Under the pieces are notes generated by a model. The model was not told the origin of the DNA and made no database searches. It saw only the letters and a list, made by a program, of their open reading frames with translations. DNA of 64,000 nucleotides from contig BOKP01000001.1 of the NCBI GenBank assembly GCA_016861045.1, positions 375,529-439,528 on the forward strand, given 5' to 3'. Within the stretch, counting starts at the first letter, position 1. The number at the start of each line of letters is the position of its first letter. Below, in pieces: positions 60,540 through 64,000 of this stretch. The position numbers were made by a program, and so were the translations under genes. This DNA comes from Actinomycetes bacterium. GTDB lineage: Bacteria > Actinomycetota > Thermoleophilia > Solirubrobacterales > 70-9.

Positions 60540-62465
60540 CTATCCCGTGCCGGCGGCCAGCTCGGCGAAGTAGTCGAGCGCGGCCGGGTTGGCGAGCGAC
60601 TCGCGGCTCGCTGCACGCTCCGGCGGCGTGCCCATGAGGATCCGCTTCACCGGCACCTCGAGGGCCTTGCCGGAGAGCGTCCGCGGGACCTCGGCGATCG
60701 CCCTGATCTCGCTCGGGACGTGGCGTGGGGAGCACTGCTCGCGGACGGCGGCGGCGATCCGCCCGGTCAGGCCGGCATCGAGCTCGACGCCGTCGGCGAG
60801 GACGACGAAGAGCGGCATCCAGCTCTCCTCGCCCTCGCGGGGGACGTCGACGACGAGGGCGTCGAGGATCTCGTCGAGCGAGAGAACGGCGCGGTAGATC
60901 TCGCTCGTTCCCATCCGGATGCCGCCGCGGTTGATCGTCGAGTCCGAGCGCCCGTAGATGATCGCTGTGCCGCGATCGGTGATCTCGATCCAGTCGCCGT
61001 GGCGCCAGACGCCGGGATAGGTGTCGAAGTAGCTCTCGCGCAGCCGGTGGCCGTCCTCGTCGCCCCAGAAGAAGACCGGCATCGAGGGCATCGGCTGGGT
61101 CAGCACGAGCTCGCCGACCTCGCCGACGAGGTCCTCGCCACCGGGGCCGAACGCATGCAGGTCGGCGCCGAGCGCGCGCGCCTGCAGCTCGCCCTCGTAG
61201 ACGGGCAGGGTCGGGACGCCGCCGACGAACGCGGTGCAGACGTCGGTCCCGCCCGAGGTCGAGAAGAGCCACGTGTCGGCGCCGAGCTGCTGGTAGATCC
61301 AGTCGAAGCCCTCGGGCGCGAGCGGCGAGCCGGTCGAGCCGACCGCCTCGAGCCGCGACAGGTCGCGATCGGCGGCCGGCTCGACGCCGGCCTTCATGCA
61401 GCTCGAGATGAAGCTGGCGCTCGTCCCGAACGTCGTCACGCCGGCGTCGGCGGCGAGCTGCCAGAGCCGGCCGAGGCCAGGGTGGCCGGGGCTGCCGTCG
61501 TAGAGGACGATCTCGGCCTCGGTCAGCAGGATGCCGACGAGGAAGTTCCACATCATCCAGCCGGTCGTCGTGAACCAGAAGACGCGGTCGCCACGCCGGG
61601 CGTCGACGTGGAGGTTCATCTTCTTCAGGTGCTCGAGCAGCATCCCGCCGTGGCCGTGGACGATCGGCTTCGGCAGGCCGGTCGTGCCCGACGAGTAGAG
61701 GACCCAGAGGGGATGGTCGAACGGCAGCGGCTCGAACCGGAGCTCGGCGTCGGCCGGTCCGAGGAACCCCTCCTGCCAGCCCGTGCCGTCGAGGTGGCCG
61801 TAGCGGACCGTGCGCCCGAGCCCGGGGAGCCCGGAGGCGATCGCGGCGACCTCGGCCGAGCGGTCGAAGTCGCGCCCTCCGTAGCGGTAGCCGTCGACGG
61901 CGAGCAGGACCTTCGGCTCGATCTGGGCGAAGCGGTCGACGACGCTGCGGACGCCGAACTCGGGCGCCGCCGAGGACCAGACGGCGCCGAGCGAGGCGGT
62001 CGCGAAGAAGGCGGGGATCGTGGCGAGGATGTTCGGCATGTAGGCGGCGACGCGGTCGCCGCGGCCGACCCCGGCGGCGATCAGCCCGGCTCGGATCCTC
62101 GCGGTCTCGGAGGCGAGCTCGCCCCAGCCGCAGGCCTCGAGGCCGCGAAGCTCGGAGGCGTGGCGGATCGCGATCGCGTCCGGGTCGCGGCCGGCGAGCG
62201 CGTGGCCGGCGTAGTTGACGGCCGCGCCCGGGAACCAGCGGGCGCCCGGCATCGAGCGCTCCGCGAGGACCTCGTCGTAGCTGCCGGCGACGTCGAAATG
62301 GGACCAGATCAGGGCCCAGAAGCGCTCGATGTCGGCGACCGACCAGCGCCAGAGCTCGCCGTAGTCGGTGGGCAGCCCGTGGGCGTGCGCGAACGCGGTG
62401 ATCTGCGCCCGCTCGATCCGCTCCGAAGAGGGTGTCCAGAGCTGCTTCGGGACGGCATGCGGCAT
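60540..62465 (-). CDS. Acetoacetate-CoA ligase (acetoacetyl-CoA synthetase)
   Basis: Activates acetoacetate to acetoacetyl-CoA with ATP. From ATG 62465 the product is 641 aa and has the acyl-CoA synthetase motifs [88 protein letters not shown] and the C-terminal [14 protein letters not shown] with the acetylatable Lys. The N-terminal ACAS domain ([20 protein letters not shown]) is typical of AacS. ATG 62465 is chosen because TACGAT lies 7 nt upstream; 62474 and 62522 are in-frame alternatives. Confidence 0.94.
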   Translation of the reverse strand: MPHAVPKQLWTPSSERIERAQITAFAHAHGLPTDYGELWRWSVADIERFWALIWSHFDVAGSYDEVLAERSMPGARWFPGAAVNYAGHALAGRDPDAIAIRHASELRGLEACGWGELASETARIRAGLIAAGVGRGDRVAAYMPNILATIPAFFATASLGAVWSSAAPEFGVRSVVDRFAQIEPKVLLAVDGYRYGGRDFDRSAEVAAIASGLPGLGRTVRYGHLDGTGWQEGFLGPADAELRFEPLPFDHPLWVLYSSGTTGLPKPIVHGHGGMLLEHLKKMNLHVDARRGDRVFWFTTTGWMMWNFLVGILLTEAEIVLYDGSPGHPGLGRLWQLAADAGVTTFGTSASFISSCMKAGVEPAADRDLSRLEAVGSTGSPLAPEGFDWIYQQLGADTWLFSTSGGTDVCTAFVGGVPTLPVYEGELQARALGADLHAFGPGGEDLVGEVGELVLTQPMPSMPVFFWGDEDGHRLRESYFDTYPGVWRHGDWIEITDRGTAIIYGRSDSTINRGGIRMGTSEIYRAVLSLDEILDALVVDVPREGEESWMPLFVVLADGVELDAGLTGRIAAAVREQCSPRHVPSEIRAIAEVPRTLSGKALEVPVKRILMGTPPERAASRESLANPAALDYFAELAAGTG

Positions 62466-62472
62466 CGCGGCC

Positions 62473-62478
62473 ATCGTA
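62473..62478 (-). promoter_or_regulatory. Candidate leaderless promoter of the acetoacetate-CoA ligase gene
   Basis: TACGAT on the minus strand, then GGCCGCG, then ATG (62465). The spacing is 7 nt, matching surE and the 55462 gene. Confidence 0.45.
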
Positions 62479-62508
62479 TGCGGAGGAATGGGATGGCCGC
62501 CCGCGGGG

Positions 62509-62516
62509 TATAGATT
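62509..62516 (+). promoter_or_regulatory. Candidate -10 of sodA
   Basis: TATAGATT is an AT-rich -10-like element 35 nt before the ATG. AAGGAG (62538-62543) follows as ribosome-binding site. The -35 is not evident. Confidence 0.5.
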
Positions 62517-62551
62517 CCGCAAGCCACCGAGATCGACAAGGAGACAAGGGA

Positions 62552-63157
62552 ATGGCCTACGAGGTACCCGACCTGCCCTACGGCTACGACGCGCTCGAGC
62601 CCCATATCGACGAGCGGACGATGCAGATCCACCACGACAAGCACCACCAGGCCTACGTCGACAAGGCGAACGCCGCCCTCGAGGGGACCGAGTGGGCCGA
62701 CCGGGACGTCGGGGAGGTGCTGACCGCGCTCGACAGCCTCCCCGCCGACAAGCAGGGCCCGGTCCGCAACAACGCCGGCGGCCACGCCAACCACAGCTTC
62801 TTCTGGCAGATCATGAGCCCCGACGGCGGCGGTCAGCCGGCGGGCGCCCTCGGCGACGCGATCGCGGCGAGGTTCGGCAGCTTCGAGGCCTTCAAGGAGG
62901 AGTTCAAGGCGGCCGGCATCGGTCGGTTCGGCTCCGGCTGGGCCTGGCTGGTCCACGACGGCTCCGGCCTCGCGGTCACCTCGACCGCGAACCAGGACTC
63001 GCCGATCTCGAGCGGCCAGACGCCGCTTCTGGGCGTCGACGTCTGGGAGCACGCCTACTACCTCAAGTACCAGAACAGGCGTCCCGATTACCTCGACGCG
63101 TTCTGGAACGTCGTCGACTGGGGCGAGGTGGCCCGCCGCTACGACGCGGTCGCGTAG
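62552..63157 (+). CDS. sodA: Superoxide dismutase, Mn-type
   Basis: Dismutates superoxide in the cytoplasm. The 201-residue product has all four metal ligands: His27 ([13 protein letters not shown]), His81 (GHANHSFFW), Asp163 and His167 ([17 protein letters not shown]). The GGH before the second His and the Gln in NQDSPI favour the Mn form over Fe, but cambialistic use is possible. AAGGAG ribosome-binding site 8 nt upstream. Confidence 0.96.
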   Translation: MAYEVPDLPYGYDALEPHIDERTMQIHHDKHHQAYVDKANAALEGTEWADRDVGEVLTALDSLPADKQGPVRNNAGGHANHSFFWQIMSPDGGGQPAGALGDAIAARFGSFEAFKEEFKAAGIGRFGSGWAWLVHDGSGLAVTSTANQDSPISSGQTPLLGVDVWEHAYYLKYQNRRPDYLDAFWNVVDWGEVARRYDAVA

Positions 63158-63204
63158 GCGCCCTCCGCCCCGGGCTGGCCAGAGGCCGCCCGGGCGAGGC
63201 GCCT
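63156..63204 (+). terminator. Long imperfect hairpin after sodA
   Basis: AGGCGCC (63156-63162) pairs with GGCGCCT (63198-63204). Inside it, CGCCCCGGGC pairs with GCCCGGGCG, capped by GGCC-AGA-GGCC. The structure begins at the sodA stop codon. No T-run follows. It probably terminates or stabilises the sod message. Confidence 0.5.
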
Positions 63205-63444
63205 GGCCGGTGCGGGCTCGCGCCCGGCCCGGCATCGCCGGCGAGCGTGGGTTGCGGCCGAGGAGGGAGATCGAGGGCCCGTGGGTCGATCCCTGCCATC
63301 GAGAAACGCCGATTGGACCGCGGCATCCTTGGCGTCTTCGCACTTCTTGGGGCAGCGACGGCGGATGCTCGTCAGCGAGAGGCGGCGCGCGCTTCCGCGA
63401 TCAACGCGAGCCGCCGCGTCAGGCGGCCGAAGGCTGCACCCGGA
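63205..63444. other. Gap between sodA and lemA, no gene recognised
   Basis: About 240 nt between convergent genes. Open frames on both strands are short and Arg-rich with no family likeness. No promoter-like sequence stands out. Confidence 0.5.
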
Positions 63445-64000
63445 TCAGAACTTGACCTCGGGGGTCGCGCGCTCGGCCGCGTCGTCGATCTCGAAGAACT
63501 CGCGGGCCGTGAAGCCGCCGGAGTTGGCGACGATCGAGTTCGGGAAGATCTGGATCTTGGTGTTGTAGGCCTGGACGTTCGAGTTGTAGATCCGGCGCGC
63601 CGCCTGGATCTCGTCCTCGATCTCGTTCAGGTCGCGCTGGAGCTGCTGGAAGTTCTCCGTGGCGCGCAGGTCCGGGTAGTTCTCGGCGACGGCACGGAGG
63701 TCGGCGAGGGCCCCGGAGAGCTTCGCCTCGGCCTCGCGGGTGGCCTCGACGGTCCCCGCCTTCATCGCCTCGGCGCGTGCCTCGGTCGTCTTCGTGAACA
63801 CCGCCTGCTCGTGCGTCGCGTAGCCCTTCACGGTCTCGACCAGGTTGGGGACGAGATCGTGGCGGCGCTTGAGCTGGACGTCGATCCCGCTCCAGGCCTC
63901 GTCGACCCGGTTGCGGCTGCCGATGATCGAGTTCCTGATCAGGATCCAGATCAGGGCGCCGAGCAGGATCACGGCGGCGATGACGATGAGTGCGACGGCC
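63445..64000 (-). CDS. lemA: LemA family protein (5' end outside window)
   Basis: The frame is open to the window edge, so the gene is cut at its N-terminus. At the edge, codons read AVALIVIAAVILLGALIW, an N-terminal membrane helix, followed by the LemA core NSIIGSRNRVDEAWSGIDVQL, KRRHDLVPNLVETVKGYATHE and YNSNVQAYNTKIQIFPNS. LemA proteins have a membrane anchor and a helical outside or cytoplasmic domain; their biochemical role is poorly defined. A GTG at 63972 is internal to the helix and unlikely to be the start. Confidence 0.93.
   Translation of the reverse strand, partial: AVALIVIAAVILLGALIWILIRNSIIGSRNRVDEAWSGIDVQLKRRHDLVPNLVETVKGYATHEQAVFTKTTEARAEAMKAGTVEATREAEAKLSGALADLRAVAENYPDLRATENFQQLQRDLNEIEDEIQAARRIYNSNVQAYNTKIQIFPNSIVANSGGFTAREFFEIDDAAERATPEVKF

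Noticed and set aside
60336-62513. A 725-codon plus-strand frame opposite the acetoacetate-CoA ligase
   Set aside because: Low-complexity Arg/Gly/Asp/Ala translation with no motifs, against a clear ligase on the other strand.

Overview
The window is chromosomal DNA of a very GC-rich, Gram-positive-type bacterium. The S10-spc-alpha gene order, frequent GTG/TTG starts, several apparent leaderless promoters, Cys-containing (zinc-type) S14, S4 and L36, and a discoidin-type domain otherwise familiar from actinobacterial MviN proteins all point to Actinobacteriota. A deep lineage such as Thermoleophilia (Solirubrobacterales/Gaiellales) is my best guess, but this is inference and was not tested by any search. 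No transposase, integrase, phage gene or CRISPR array is visible. Layout: (1) 1-11823: end of tuf, then rpsJ through secY, closely packed with many 1-8 nt overlaps. Several proteins carry unusual tails: a roughly 160-residue N-terminal extension on S17, a charged C-terminal tail on L5 and a low-complexity tail on S5. Heptamer-repeat/hairpin elements sit around rpsJ, and a look-alike stretch codes the S5 tail. (2) 11839-15466: a secreted unknown protein and a DmdA/GcvT-like protein lie between secY and the expected adk-map pair. (3) 15622-40052: about 24.6 kb that separates map from rpmJ. Most of it is a Wzx/Wzy-type surface polysaccharide locus: amino-sugar synthesis genes, an initiating sugar-phosphate transferase, three glycosyltransferases, a MurJ/Wzx-like flippase, two Wzy/ligase-like membrane proteins, a Wzz/tyrosine-kinase-like protein with a ruined P-loop, and two secreted glycosidase-like proteins. 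A LolCDE/MacB-type ABC transporter and a flavodoxin follow. infA, usually between map and rpmJ, is absent from the window. (4) 40233-43916: rpmJ-rpsM-rpsK-rpsD-rpoA-rplQ-truA, with its own candidate promoter. (5) 43962-64000: surE, ligA, an ECF sigma locus followed by gene debris (including a second copy of the ligA BRCT end), a PBP4-type carboxypeptidase, a patatin, two acyl/acetoacetyl-CoA ligases, a thioredoxin-fold protein, tRNA-Pro(CGG), a secreted copper-protein/beta-helix operon, superoxide dismutase and the 3' part of lemA. The polysaccharide genes fit together as one pathway. The Gfo/Idh oxidoreductase, DegT aminotransferase and hexapeptide acetyltransferase would make an acetamido sugar nucleotide. 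The polyprenyl glycosylphosphotransferase would start the lipid-linked unit, the GT4, GT2 and DUF354 proteins would extend it, the flippase would export it, and the Wzy-like proteins with the Wzz-like protein would polymerise or ligate it. The secreted glycosidase-like proteins may trim the product. The most unusual items are the split ribosomal supercluster, a Wzy-TPR-discoidin fusion, a tandem glycosidase whose first repeat has lost both catalytic Glu residues, and a 20-bp tandem repeat that presents four Shine-Dalgarno-like cores just ahead of a TTG start.
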